From assembly GCA_045589215.1 (NCBI GenBank), contig JAZNOQ010000017.1, positions 1-12,350 on the forward strand: a DNA stretch of 12,350 bases. Reading direction: 5' to 3'. The DNA comes from JAZNOQ01 sp045589215 (lineage in GTDB: Bacteria > Bacillota > Clostridia > Oscillospirales > CAG-272). Below, one piece after another: positions 1 through 7,075 of this stretch (the stretch's first letter is position 1; every line of letters begins with the position of its first letter). The notes under the pieces were generated by a model, which was not told where the DNA came from, made no database searches, and saw only the letters and a program-made list of their open reading frames with translations. Position numbers and translations under genes: made by a program.

Positions 1-1
1 C

Positions 2-1606
2 AGCGGCACGATGATCGAAAAGCCGCACAGCTTCTCGACCGCCTGCAACATTGCAACGCAGATCATCGCACAGGTCGCTTCGAATCAGTACGGCGGTCAG
101 AGCATCAGCCTCACGCACCTCGCTCCGTTCGTCGAGATCTCGAGACAGCGTATCCGCAAGGATGTTCTTGATACCTTCGCACAGACGGGCGTTGAGCACG
201 ACGAAAAGCTGATCTCCGCACTTGTTGAAAAACAGCTGCGCAAGGAGATCTCCAAGGGCGTTCAGACCCTTCAGTATCAGGTCGTTACCCTGATGACCAC
301 GAACGGACAAGCTCCCTTTATTACGGTCTTTATGTATCTCGGTGAAGCAAAGGACGACAGAGAGCGTGAGGATCTCGCAATGATCATCGAGGAAACGCTG
401 AAGCAACGCATCGTCGGTGTCAAGAATGAATCCGGCGTTCACGTTACGCCCGCATTCCCAAAGCTGATCTACGTTCTTGAAGAGGATAACGTTCGTCCTG
501 ACTCGAAGTATTGGTATCTCACCGAGCTTTCCGCAAAATGTACGGCAAAGCGCATGGTGCCCGACTATATTTCCGAGAAGGTCATGCTTCAGAATAAGAT
601 CGACAAGAACGGCGACGGACACTGCTATACCTGTATGGGTTGCCGTAGCTTCCTCACTCCGTTCGTCGATGAGGACGGCAAGCCCAAGTACTACGGCCGC
701 TTTAACCAAGGTGTCGTAACGGTCAATCTGCCCGACATCGCCCTTTCCGCAGAACGTAACGAAAAGCGCTTCTGGGAGATTTTCGACGAGCGTATGGAGC
801 TTTGCCACAGAGCGCTTCAGTGCCGTCACGAGCGTCTTACGGGAACACTGTCCGATGCCGCTCCGATCCTTTGGCAGTACGGTGCCTTGACCAGACTGAA
901 GAAGGGTGAACCGATCGACAAGTACCTCCACGGCGGATACTCCACCATCTCACTCGGTTATGCGGGACTCTGGGAATGCGTTTACGCAATGACAGGGAAG
1001 AAGCTGACCGAAAAAGAGGGCGAGGAATTCGGACTTGCCGTTATGAGAAAGCTCAACGAATATACGGCAAAGTGGAAGAAGGATGAGAACATCGACTATT
1101 CTCTCTACGGCACGCCGCTTGAATCCACCACCTATAAGTTCGCGAAGGGCCTCCAGGTTCGTTTTGGCATCATTCCAGGCGTTACCGACAAGAACTATAT
1201 CACGAACAGCTACCACATCCACGTTACCGAGGACATCGATGCCTTTGAAAAGCTCGAGCTTGAGGCGAAGTTCCAGGCACTCAGCCCGGGCGGTGCGATC
1301 AGCTACGTCGAGGTTCCCAATATGCAGAACAACATCGAGGCTGTCCTTCAGCTGATGCAGTTCATTTACGATCACATTATGTACGCCGAGCTGAACACCA
1401 AGAGCGACTACTGTCAGATCTGCGGCTATGACGGCGAGATCCAAATCGTTGAGGATGACGGCAAGCTCGTTTGGGAATGCCCTAACTGCAAGAACCGCGA
1501 TCAGAGCAAGATGAACGTTGCACGCCGCACCTGCGGTTATATCGGAACGCAGTATTGGAATCAGGGAAGAACGCAGGAGATCCGTGAGCGCGTTCTGCAT
1601 CTGTAA
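2..1606 (+). CDS. nrdD: Anaerobic (class III) ribonucleoside-triphosphate reductase, 5'-truncated by window edge
   Basis: Reduces ribonucleoside triphosphates to deoxynucleotides in the cytoplasm under anaerobic conditions, using a glycyl radical. The reading frame is open to the left edge, so the real start and any N-terminal ATP cone are outside; the first ATG (position 11) lies inside a conserved block (SFSTACNIAT) and is not the start. Numbering from that ATG, Cys12 and Cys211 (MGCRSF) fit the two active-site cysteines known from phage T4 NrdD by their distance from the C terminus. Four zinc-binding cysteines are at 468, 471, 490 and 493 (CxxC...CxxC). The glycyl-radical motif RTCGYIG has its glycine at 509, 22 residues from the end, as in the family. 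The 534 codons present are most of a protein of about 600-720 residues. It is followed 8 bases later by nrdG. The family call is very secure. Confidence 0.97.
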   Translation, partial: SGTMIEKPHSFSTACNIATQIIAQVASNQYGGQSISLTHLAPFVEISRQRIRKDVLDTFAQTGVEHDEKLISALVEKQLRKEISKGVQTLQYQVVTLMTTNGQAPFITVFMYLGEAKDDREREDLAMIIEETLKQRIVGVKNESGVHVTPAFPKLIYVLEEDNVRPDSKYWYLTELSAKCTAKRMVPDYISEKVMLQNKIDKNGDGHCYTCMGCRSFLTPFVDEDGKPKYYGRFNQGVVTVNLPDIALSAERNEKRFWEIFDERMELCHRALQCRHERLTGTLSDAAPILWQYGALTRLKKGEPIDKYLHGGYSTISLGYAGLWECVYAMTGKKLTEKEGEEFGLAVMRKLNEYTAKWKKDENIDYSLYGTPLESTTYKFAKGLQVRFGIIPGVTDKNYITNSYHIHVTEDIDAFEKLELEAKFQALSPGGAISYVEVPNMQNNIEAVLQLMQFIYDHIMYAELNTKSDYCQICGYDGEIQIVEDDGKLVWECPNCKNRDQSKMNVARRTCGYIGTQYWNQGRTQEIRERVLHL

Positions 1607-1614
1607 GGTACAAA

Positions 1615-2136
1615 ATGAACGTTGCTACAATTAAAAAGCGAGATATCGCCAACGGCATCGGCGTTCGGGTATCCCTCTTCGTGTCGGGATGTACGCATCA
1701 CTGCAAGGGCTGCTTCAATGCCGAAGCGTGGGATTTTTCCTACGGCGAGCCGTACACGGATGAGACGGAGGCAGAGATCCTCCGTCTCCTCTCTCCCGAT
1801 TATATCAGCGGTCTTTCGCTCCTCGGAGGCGAGCCCTTCGAGCCGCAGAATCAGCGTGTTCTCGTCGGACTTCTGAGGCGTGTCAAGGAGCTTTATCCCG
1901 AAAAAAACGTTTGGTGCTATTCGGGCTATACGCTTGAAAACGAGCTTCTTTCCGATAGCCGTGCGCGCTGTGAGTGTACCGACGAGATGCTATCCATGAT
2001 CGACGTTCTCGTGGACGGTCGCTATGAGGAGGAGAAACGAAACATTTCTCTTTTGTTCCGTGGCTCTGAAAACCAACGTCTGATCGATTTGAAGAAATCG
2101 CTTGAAACAGGAAAAACAGTTCTTTGGGGGAAATAA
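1615..2136 (+). CDS. nrdG: Anaerobic ribonucleotide reductase activating protein (radical SAM)
   Basis: Activase that uses S-adenosylmethionine and a [4Fe-4S] cluster to place the glycyl radical on NrdD. The 173-residue protein carries the activase-type CxxxCxxC motif at Cys26, Cys30 and Cys33 (SGCTHHCKGC), the SAM-binding GGEPF at 71-75, and a C-terminal VDGRYEEEKR block typical of NrdG. The length is near the 154-175 usual for the family. The ATG at 1615 lies 8 bases after the nrdD stop, with TAAGG just upstream as a modest ribosome binding site that overlaps that stop, so the two genes are almost certainly cotranscribed. An intrinsic terminator begins at its stop codon. No key residue is missing. 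Confidence 0.96.
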   Translation: MNVATIKKRDIANGIGVRVSLFVSGCTHHCKGCFNAEAWDFSYGEPYTDETEAEILRLLSPDYISGLSLLGGEPFEPQNQRVLVGLLRRVKELYPEKNVWCYSGYTLENELLSDSRARCECTDEMLSMIDVLVDGRYEEEKRNISLLFRGSENQRLIDLKKSLETGKTVLWGK

Positions 2137-2164
2137 AGCCGAGGGGATCGACCGCTCGGTTTTT
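2135..2164 (+). terminator. Intrinsic terminator after nrdDG
   Basis: A hairpin starts in the nrdG stop codon: CCGAG (2139-2143) pairs with CTCGG (2155-2159), extended outward by a G-U and A-U pairs, with GG/CC pairing possible inside the 11-base loop. Five T residues follow (2160-2164). It would end the nrdDG transcript, perhaps incompletely, since I see no clear promoter for the next gene in the 38 bases left before its start. Confidence 0.75.
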
Positions 2165-2202
2165 CCCGTCTATACACAAAAAATTGCAAGGAGAAACGGT
2201 CT

Positions 2203-2856
2203 ATGAAGCTTTCCGCATTGCCATTTTACCATACCTTGACCGCCTCCGGCCGATCAATACTTGAACAGCATCTGAAACCCCTTTCGTGTTCGAAAGGACA
2301 GATGATACACGGCAGCGGAGAGGACGCATACGGTATGATCTACGTGGAAGAGGGAACTCTTTCCGTCGTTCTCCCGTCAGAGGATGGGCGCGAGGTCTCT
2401 CTGTTCAGACTGCGAAAAGGAGAGTTTTGCTTCCTCACAGCAAGTCCTTCCATTACGGGGCTCTCCTTCGACGTGATGATCGAGGCGGAAAGCGACGCAA
2501 AGCTCCTCGGTCTTCCGAACTCCTCTCTTGAGCATATGGTGAAAAAGCAAGATGCGTTTTCTGCTTTTGTCCGAGAAAGCATTGCAGAGAGCTTTTCAAG
2601 GACCGTTCGGCTTCTTGAGAAGATTCTGTTCTGCACATTCGATCAACGCCTTGCCATATATCTGTACGAGGAAACATTAAGTACGGGCTCACTGACGCTT
2701 CATCTCACCCATGAGCAGATCGCTCGTCACATCGGCTCTGCGCGCGAGGTCGTATCCCGTGCTTTAAAACGCTTTTCGTCTCTCGGGATCGTTTCGGTTT
2801 CGCGTGGATGTATCAAGGTTCTTGACAAAACGGCGTTGAAAAGGGTTTCTCGTTGA
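2203..2856 (+). CDS. Crp/Fnr family transcriptional regulator
   Basis: A 217-residue DNA-binding regulator with a cyclic-nucleotide-binding-like beta-barrel (about residues 10-115), a long dimer helix (about 120-155) and a C-terminal winged helix-turn-helix (about 165-206). The recognition helix reads SAREVVSRALKRF: Arg181, Glu182, Ser185 and Arg186 occupy the positions of the DNA-reading residues of Crp (R-E--GR) and Fnr (E--SR). Cysteines are at 29, 76, 144 and 203; the N-terminal cysteine cluster that holds the Fe-S centre in E. coli Fnr is absent. Cys76 (GEFCFLTAS) sits where, as I recall, many clostridial relatives have a CxxSAS(C) segment, but the second cysteine is a proline here. The start is fixed by AAGGAG at 2188-2193, 9 bases before ATG. 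It follows nrdDG, so control of anaerobic metabolism is plausible but unproven; effector and targets are unknown. Confidence 0.9.
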   Translation: MKLSALPFYHTLTASGRSILEQHLKPLSCSKGQMIHGSGEDAYGMIYVEEGTLSVVLPSEDGREVSLFRLRKGEFCFLTASPSITGLSFDVMIEAESDAKLLGLPNSSLEHMVKKQDAFSAFVRESIAESFSRTVRLLEKILFCTFDQRLAIYLYEETLSTGSLTLHLTHEQIARHIGSAREVVSRALKRFSSLGIVSVSRGCIKVLDKTALKRVSR

Positions 2857-2919
2857 TGACTATTGACGAAAGGGTCGAATTTTGACTTTATTTTGTGCAT
2901 CTTTTTTTCGCCCCAATAC

Positions 2920-2948
2920 TTGACAATTATATTTTGATACGATATAAT
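2920..2948 (+). promoter_or_regulatory. Consensus sigma-70/A promoter of the HPr-like gene
   Basis: TTGACA at 2920-2925 and TATAAT at 2943-2948 are both perfect and separated by exactly 17 bases. Transcription should begin near 2955, giving a leader of about 28 bases that contains AGGAG at 2971-2975, 8 bases before the ATG. A 7-base inverted repeat (ATTATAT / ATATAAT) occupies 2926-2948, across the spacer and the -10 box. Confidence 0.9.
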
Positions 2949-2983
2949 ATAGCCAAACTTATGAAAACAAAGGAGTAACTGCT

Positions 2984-3223
2984 ATGAAAAACGTAAAGAT
3001 CCGTCTCTCCACCATTGCGGACGTTCGCGATTTTGTGAATATCGTAAACCGTACCGACGCAGACATCGACCTGATTTCCGGTAGATACATCGTTGACGCA
3101 AAGTCCATTATGGGCATTTTCAGCCTTGACTTGATGCAGCCGATCGAGCTGTCGGCACACACCGACAACGAAGCGATCGTTGCAGAGCTTTTGGAAAACC
3201 TCAAGCCCTTCATTGTTGACTGA
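2984..3223 (+). CDS. HPr-like protein lacking the phosphorylated histidine
   Basis: A 79-residue protein that aligns without gaps to the PTS phosphocarrier HPr from about residue 10: the DADIDL...KSIMGIFSLDL stretch matches HPr's DADVNL...KSIMGVMSLG, and Ser41 matches the regulatory Ser46 of HPr that HPr kinase phosphorylates. The active-site loop (HARPA around His15 in HPr) is replaced: Thr10 stands at the histidine position and Ala12 at the conserved arginine. It therefore cannot pass phosphate from enzyme I in the normal way. I infer a regulatory or binding role, possibly through Ser41 or by docking to HPr partners; such short HPr-family proteins occur in Clostridia, as far as I recall. 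It is monocistronic: a strong promoter 36 bases upstream, good AGGAG, and a strong terminator 10 bases after the stop. Such expression signals argue that it is a real, abundant protein. Confidence 0.85.
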   Translation: MKNVKIRLSTIADVRDFVNIVNRTDADIDLISGRYIVDAKSIMGIFSLDLMQPIELSAHTDNEAIVAELLENLKPFIVD

Positions 3224-3232
3224 TCGATAAAT

Positions 3233-3267
3233 AAAAAAAGACCTGTGCTGCGGCACGGGTCTTTTTT
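3233..3267. terminator. Bidirectional intrinsic terminator between convergent genes
   Basis: A 10-bp stem (AGACCTGTGC at 3239-3248 with GCACGGGTCT at 3253-3262, one G-U pair) closes a 4-base loop. It is followed by T residues at 3262-3267 and preceded by seven A at 3233-3239, so each strand has a T run after the stem. It would end the HPr-like transcript on plus and the ABC exporter transcript on minus. Confidence 0.93.
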
Positions 3268-3289
3268 GTTTTGCTCAGAGCTTTTATGA

Positions 3290-3306
3290 AAGCCTTTCAA
3301 AGGCTT
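3290..3306. repeat. 17-base perfect palindrome at the end of the ABC operon
   Basis: AAGCCTTT (3290-3297), one base, then AAAGGCTT (3299-3306). It overlaps the stop codon of the downstream ABC subunit. In the minus-strand mRNA it would form a small hairpin upstream of the true terminator. It has no T run of its own, so a role in mRNA end protection is only a guess. Confidence 0.6.
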
Positions 3307-5083
3307 ACACCTCAGCATATTGACTGTTATAAAGCTCGTAATAGAAGCCCTTCGCTCGGAGAAGCTCATCGTGAGAGCCCTGCTCGATGACCGATCCGTT
3401 TTTCATAACGAGGATCTTATCCGCCTCGCGGATCGTCGAAAGCCGATGTGCAACGATAAAGCTCGTGCGTCCTTGCATCATATGAGCAAATGCTTTTTGA
3501 ATTCGTATCTCGGTGCGGGTATCGATCGAAGAGGTCGCTTCGTCGAGAATGAGCATCGGGGGGAGAGCAAGCATCACGCGGGTGATCGAGAGAAGCTGCT
3601 TCTGCCCTTGAGACAGCGAGCCGCCGTTTTCCGAAAGCTCGGTATCGTATCCGTTCGGCAGACGTCTGATAAAGCTGTGGGCGTGGGAAGCCTTTGCCGC
3701 CGCAATGATCTCCTCATCGGTCGCATCGGGCTTTCCCATGCGGATGTTATCCTTGACGGTCCCCGCACGAAGCCAGGTATCCTGAAGCACCATTCCGTAA
3801 GACGCGCGCAGAGAAGCACGTGTTACCGAACGAATATCGTGTCCGCTGACCGAGATCGATCCCTCGTTCACGTCATAAAAACGCATCAGGAGATTGATAA
3901 GTGTCGTTTTTCCGCACCCCGTAGGTCCGACGATCGCGATACGCTGTCCCGATGATACCGCGAGACTGAGATGCTCGATCAAGCGCTTATCGGGTGTATA
4001 GGAAAACGAAACGTCTTGGAGCGTTACCGTGCCGTCGGGATCTGTGATCACAGCGGCATTCTCTTTGTCGGGGATCTCCGTTTTGGCATCGATCAGTTCA
4101 AACACACGATCGGCACACGCGAGTGCATTTTGCAGCTCGGTAATGACACCCGATATCTCGTTAAAGGGCTTTGTATATTGGTTGGCATAGGAAAGAAAGC
4201 TTGTCAGCTTACCGACCGTAAATGTCGAAGCATTTCCCGTAGCAAGGCAAAGGAAAGCGCCGAAAAGCGTGGCTCCCGTGTATACCATACTGTTTACAAA
4301 GCGCGTTGAGGGATTTGTAAGAGAAGAAAAGAAGGTTGCACGCAGGGAAGCCTTTTCAAGGCGGCGATTTACGTCGTCAAAGTCCTTCACGACCGCTTCC
4401 CGTCTGTGGAATGCAGTCACAAGCTTATGGTTCGTGACCGTTTCATCCATCAGCGCGGTCTGTTCTCCCTTGATCTCTGCCTGCTTTTGAAACATCGAAT
4501 AGGTACGACTCGATATGAAGGAAGCAACTGCGATCGAAAGCGGGGTAACAAAGAGGACAACGAGTGCGATGCGCCAATTGATATAAAGCATAAACGCGAG
4601 CGTGCCGAAAATGGTGATGACCCCCGTAAAAAACTGCGAAAAGCCGAGCAGAACGCCATCGGCAAACTGGTCGGTATCCGAGATCACACGGCTGACCGTT
4701 TCGCCCGTCGGGCGCGTATCGAGATAAGAAAGCGGGAGACGCTGAATGCGTTCAAAGGCATCCTTTCGGATGCGTGCAACGATCCCATAGGTCATATGAT
4801 TGCCAAGCACATTCATGAGCCATTGCAGAAGTGCGGTGATCACGACCGCAATACCGATCCTTGTGAGGATCGAGAAAATCGCTTCAAAATTAACGTTTCC
4901 TTTGTCGACCGCAAGGTCTATTGCATCTCCGACTAAGATCGGCACATAAAGCGTAAGTGCGACCGAGAGGGCGGCAAAGAGGAGGGAAAGCAGAAGCAAA
5001 AGACGATATCCGCGCAGATAGCCGAATACGCGCTTCAGCGTTTTCTTCGAAAAGCCGACCTTCTTTTTGTTTGTCTTTTTCAT
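3305..5083 (-). CDS. ABC exporter subunit, fused permease-ATPase, catalytically competent half
   Basis: A 592-residue half-transporter: six-helix membrane domain (about 20-320) then an ATPase domain (about 345-590). The ATPase has Walker A GPTGCGKT (386-393), Q-loop Gln434, signature LSQGQ (490-494), Walker B LILDE with catalytic Glu515, and H-loop His546. The signature departs from LSGGQ, while the Walker B glutamate and the histidine are intact; this is the pattern of the competent partner in heterodimeric exporters such as TM287/288 (this one like TM288). The ATG overlaps the stop of the upstream subunit gene by four bases (ATGA, 5080-5083), so translation is probably coupled. It should act in the cytoplasmic membrane as a drug, lipid or peptide exporter; the substrate cannot be read from sequence. 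A 17-base palindrome overlaps the stop, and a terminator lies about 40 bases downstream. Confidence 0.93.
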   Translation of the reverse strand: MKKTNKKKVGFSKKTLKRVFGYLRGYRLLLLLSLLFAALSVALTLYVPILVGDAIDLAVDKGNVNFEAIFSILTRIGIAVVITALLQWLMNVLGNHMTYGIVARIRKDAFERIQRLPLSYLDTRPTGETVSRVISDTDQFADGVLLGFSQFFTGVITIFGTLAFMLYINWRIALVVLFVTPLSIAVASFISSRTYSMFQKQAEIKGEQTALMDETVTNHKLVTAFHRREAVVKDFDDVNRRLEKASLRATFFSSLTNPSTRFVNSMVYTGATLFGAFLCLATGNASTFTVGKLTSFLSYANQYTKPFNEISGVITELQNALACADRVFELIDAKTEIPDKENAAVITDPDGTVTLQDVSFSYTPDKRLIEHLSLAVSSGQRIAIVGPTGCGKTTLINLLMRFYDVNEGSISVSGHDIRSVTRASLRASYGMVLQDTWLRAGTVKDNIRMGKPDATDEEIIAAAKASHAHSFIRRLPNGYDTELSENGGSLSQGQKQLLSITRVMLALPPMLILDEATSSIDTRTEIRIQKAFAHMMQGRTSFIVAHRLSTIREADKILVMKNGSVIEQGSHDELLRAKGFYYELYNSQYAEV

Positions 5084-6816
5084 ATTGCAGCCTCCTCCTT
5101 TCCGAATTGAGAACGGTGGATCTCCGCATAGATCTCGCAGGACTTGAGGAGCTCCTCGTGTGTGCCGAGGCCGACCGCCTCACCGTCTTCAAGCACAAGA
5201 ATACGGTCAGCTGAAAGCAGGGATGCGGTTCTTTGTGAAACCAAGAAGACCGTCGGGCGATAGGGAAGCCCCGATATGGCTTTTCGAAGCTTTGCATCGG
5301 TCGCATAGTCAAGAGCCGATGAGCTGTCATCCAGGATCAAAATGTGCGGTCGCTTGACAAGCGCACGGGCGATCGTAAGGCGTTGCCTTTGCCCCCCCGA
5401 AAAGTTCCTGCCGTATTGCTCAACGGGCGCGTCAAGCCCACCGTCCTTTTCACGGACAAAATCCGCAGCCTGTGCGGTTTCAAGTGCAGCCCAGAGATCC
5501 TCATCCGAGGCATTCTCGTTTCCAAAGCAAAGGTTCGATCGAACGGTTCCGCGGAAGAGAACCGCCTTTTGAGGAACGATTCCGATCCGATCGCGCAGAG
5601 CTTCAAGAGAGAAGGATCGGACGTCACGCCCGTTCACCGTGACCGAACCGCTCGCGGCATCGTAAAAGCGGGGGATCAGATTGATCACCGAGCTTTTTCC
5701 GGAGCCGGTACCGCCGATGATTCCGAAGGTCTCTCCGCCCTTTGCCGTAAAAGTAATACCCGACAGCGCTTCGTCGCCGCCCTCGGTATAGCGAAGGGAA
5801 ACGTCCGCGAAGGAGACCTCGTCACCACCTTCGGAAGAAGAGATCCCCTCAGAGCTACCCGATTCATAATCCTCTGTATGTCGTTCAAGAACCGCTTGTA
5901 TGCGGTTTCCGGAGGCGAATGCCTTCGTAATGCTGATGATCAGACTCGCCATCTTCACAAGCTCTACGAGGATCTGCGTCATATAATTATACAGCGCAAC
6001 CAGCTCGCCTTGCGAGATCGCACCGTTATCAATACGGATCGCACCCACGTAAAGGAGGGCGATGACGGCGAAATTCACGATCACATACGTCAAAGGGTTC
6101 ATCAAAGCGGAAAATCTTCCGACAAAGCGCTGTAATCTCGTGTGCTCACGATTGGCTTTCTCAAAACGCTCGGTTTCGGAATGCTCAAGCCCGAACGAAC
6201 GGATGACACGCACACCCGTCAGATTTTCCCGTGTCAATCCGAGAACGTGATCGAGACGCATCTGCACCTTCTTGTACAGCGGAATGCCGATCAACATGAT
6301 ACCGAAAACAACGATACACAAAACAGGGATGGTGACCGCAAAAATAAGTGCGCTTGGCGTATCGATCGTAAACGCCATGATCATCGAGCCAAACACAATG
6401 AACGGTGAACGAAGCAGAAGACGAAGGGTAAGATTGACGCCGGTCTGCACCTGATTTATGTCACTCGTAAGGCGGGTGACAAGCGTTGAAGTACCGATAC
6501 GGTCGGTCTCCGAATAGGAGAGCCCTTGAATGTGATAAAAAAGCTTGTACCGCACCTTCGTAGCAAAGCCTACGGCAGCCTTCGCGGAAAAGTACTGTGC
6601 CGTGACCGAACAGAGAAGTCCGACAGCGGCAAGAAGTGCCATCAAAAGGGAGCGTGTGAAAATATAATTCTTGTCACCCCTTCCGATTCCGTTGTCGATG
6701 ATATCCGCAACGACAAGCGGCACAAAAAGCTCGAAAAGAGCCTCGAGCATCTTGAAGAACGGTGCAAGCACGCATTCCTTACGGTATTCCTTTAGCGTTT
6801 TCAAGAGACGGAGCAT
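5080..6816 (-). CDS. ABC exporter subunit, fused permease-ATPase, degenerate half
   Basis: A 578-residue half-transporter, first gene of the exporter operon. The membrane domain spans about 15-305; a Ser/Gly/Glu-rich linker (about 317-333) leads to the ATPase with Walker A GGTGSGKS (368-375), Q-loop Gln416 and canonical signature FSGGQ (472-476). Walker B reads LILDD, with Asp497 where the catalytic glutamate should be, and Gln528 replaces the H-loop histidine. These are the usual losses in the TM287-like partner of heterodimeric exporters. Its own Walker A/B would pair with the partner's LSQGQ to form the non-hydrolysing site. I chose ATG 6816 over an in-frame start at 6933: GAAAGGTG lies 4 bases upstream (plus-strand 6821-6828), and the longer form would start upstream of the promoter and over the -35 region. 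Substrate unknown. Confidence 0.93.
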   Translation of the reverse strand: MLRLLKTLKEYRKECVLAPFFKMLEALFELFVPLVVADIIDNGIGRGDKNYIFTRSLLMALLAAVGLLCSVTAQYFSAKAAVGFATKVRYKLFYHIQGLSYSETDRIGTSTLVTRLTSDINQVQTGVNLTLRLLLRSPFIVFGSMIMAFTIDTPSALIFAVTIPVLCIVVFGIMLIGIPLYKKVQMRLDHVLGLTRENLTGVRVIRSFGLEHSETERFEKANREHTRLQRFVGRFSALMNPLTYVIVNFAVIALLYVGAIRIDNGAISQGELVALYNYMTQILVELVKMASLIISITKAFASGNRIQAVLERHTEDYESGSSEGISSSEGGDEVSFADVSLRYTEGGDEALSGITFTAKGGETFGIIGGTGSGKSSVINLIPRFYDAASGSVTVNGRDVRSFSLEALRDRIGIVPQKAVLFRGTVRSNLCFGNENASDEDLWAALETAQAADFVREKDGGLDAPVEQYGRNFSGGQRQRLTIARALVKRPHILILDDSSSALDYATDAKLRKAISGLPYRPTVFLVSQRTASLLSADRILVLEDGEAVGLGTHEELLKSCEIYAEIHRSQFGKEEAAI

Positions 6817-6861
6817 AATACACCTTTCTATAGCCGTAACGGCCGAGTTTTTCACGGGGAT

Positions 6862-6890
6862 AGTATACCATAAATTTCGAATTGTGTCAA
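6862..6890 (-). promoter_or_regulatory. Promoter of the ABC exporter operon
   Basis: Read on the minus strand, TTGACA (6890-6885), a 17-base spacer, and TATACT (6867-6862). Transcription should start near 6855, about 40 bases before the ATG at 6816. The leader holds a compact GCCG-UUA-CGGC hairpin (plus-strand 6833-6843) just ahead of the ribosome binding site. The promoter lies only about 30 bases past the tRNA terminator. Confidence 0.88.
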
Positions 6891-6921
6891 TCGAAAGAAG
6901 CAGAAAAGGGCGTAAAGAAAC

Positions 6922-6951
6922 AAAAAAACGCATCTTGAAACCAAGATGCGT
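6922..6951 (-). terminator. Intrinsic terminator of tRNA-Val
   Basis: Minus-strand reading gives a perfect 10-bp stem, ACGCATCTTG and CAAGATGCGT (plus-strand 6942-6951 and 6928-6937), a 4-base loop, then a run of seven T residues (plus-strand A at 6922-6928). It lies 9 bases past the 3' end of the tRNA. Confidence 0.93.
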
Positions 6952-6960
6952 TCATTCGGA

Positions 6961-7034
6961 TGGAGACAACTGGACTCGAACCAGTGACCCCTTGCATGTC
7001 AAGCAAGTACTCTAACCAACTGAGCTATGCCTCC
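6961..7034 (-). tRNA. trnV: tRNA-Val (anticodon GAC)
   Basis: A 74-base cloverleaf on the minus strand. The acceptor stem is GGAGGCA/TGTCTCC with one G-U pair. The D stem is GCTC/GAGT with a 9-base loop containing GG, and the anticodon stem CTTGC/GCAAG encloses loop TTGACAT, so the anticodon is GAC, reading the valine codon GUC (and GUU by wobble). The T arm is ACTGG-TTCGAGT-CCAGT, and the discriminator base is A. The 3' CCA is not encoded (TCC follows) and must be added enzymatically. It has its own promoter and terminator and is a single-gene unit. Confidence 0.96.
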
Positions 7035-7046
7035 GCAACGTTTTGT

Positions 7047-7075
7047 ATTATACCACATTGCAACTTGCTTGTCAA
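7047..7075 (-). promoter_or_regulatory. Perfect consensus promoter of tRNA-Val
   Basis: On the minus strand TTGACA (7075-7070), 17 bases, TATAAT (7052-7047): both boxes and the spacing are ideal. Transcription would start near 7040, only a few bases before the mature tRNA 5' end at 7034. Confidence 0.93.

Noticed and set aside
950..1600. 216-codon open frame antisense to nrdD
   Set aside because: It lies wholly inside a strongly conserved NrdD sequence, resembles no family I know, and is explained by the G/C-rich third-position use of nrdD leaving few stops on the other strand.
2850..2869. Dyad TCGTTGA / TTGACGA across the stop of the Crp/Fnr gene as a terminator or Fnr box
   Set aside because: Two of seven pairs are G-U, no T run follows directly, and it does not match TTGAT-N4-ATCAA; too weak to call.
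2927..3369. Two minus-strand open frames over the HPr-like gene and terminator
   Set aside because: They run through the bidirectional terminator and across the HPr-like gene, whose protein family, promoter and ribosome binding site are all clear.
5344..6135. 263-codon open frame antisense to the ABC subunit
   Set aside because: No recognisable domain, basic low-complexity composition, and full overlap with a well-supported ABC transporter gene.
6817..6933. 39-residue N-terminal extension of the first ABC subunit starting at 6933
   Set aside because: It would begin upstream of the -35 and -10 boxes (6862-6890) and close to the tRNA terminator, and has no ribosome binding site; ATG 6816 has GAAAGGTG at good spacing.
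6671..7015. Plus-strand open frame ending in NWTRTSDPLHVKQVL
   Set aside because: Its C-terminal end is the familiar false translation of the complement of a tRNA gene, and the rest is antisense to the ABC subunit and its promoter.
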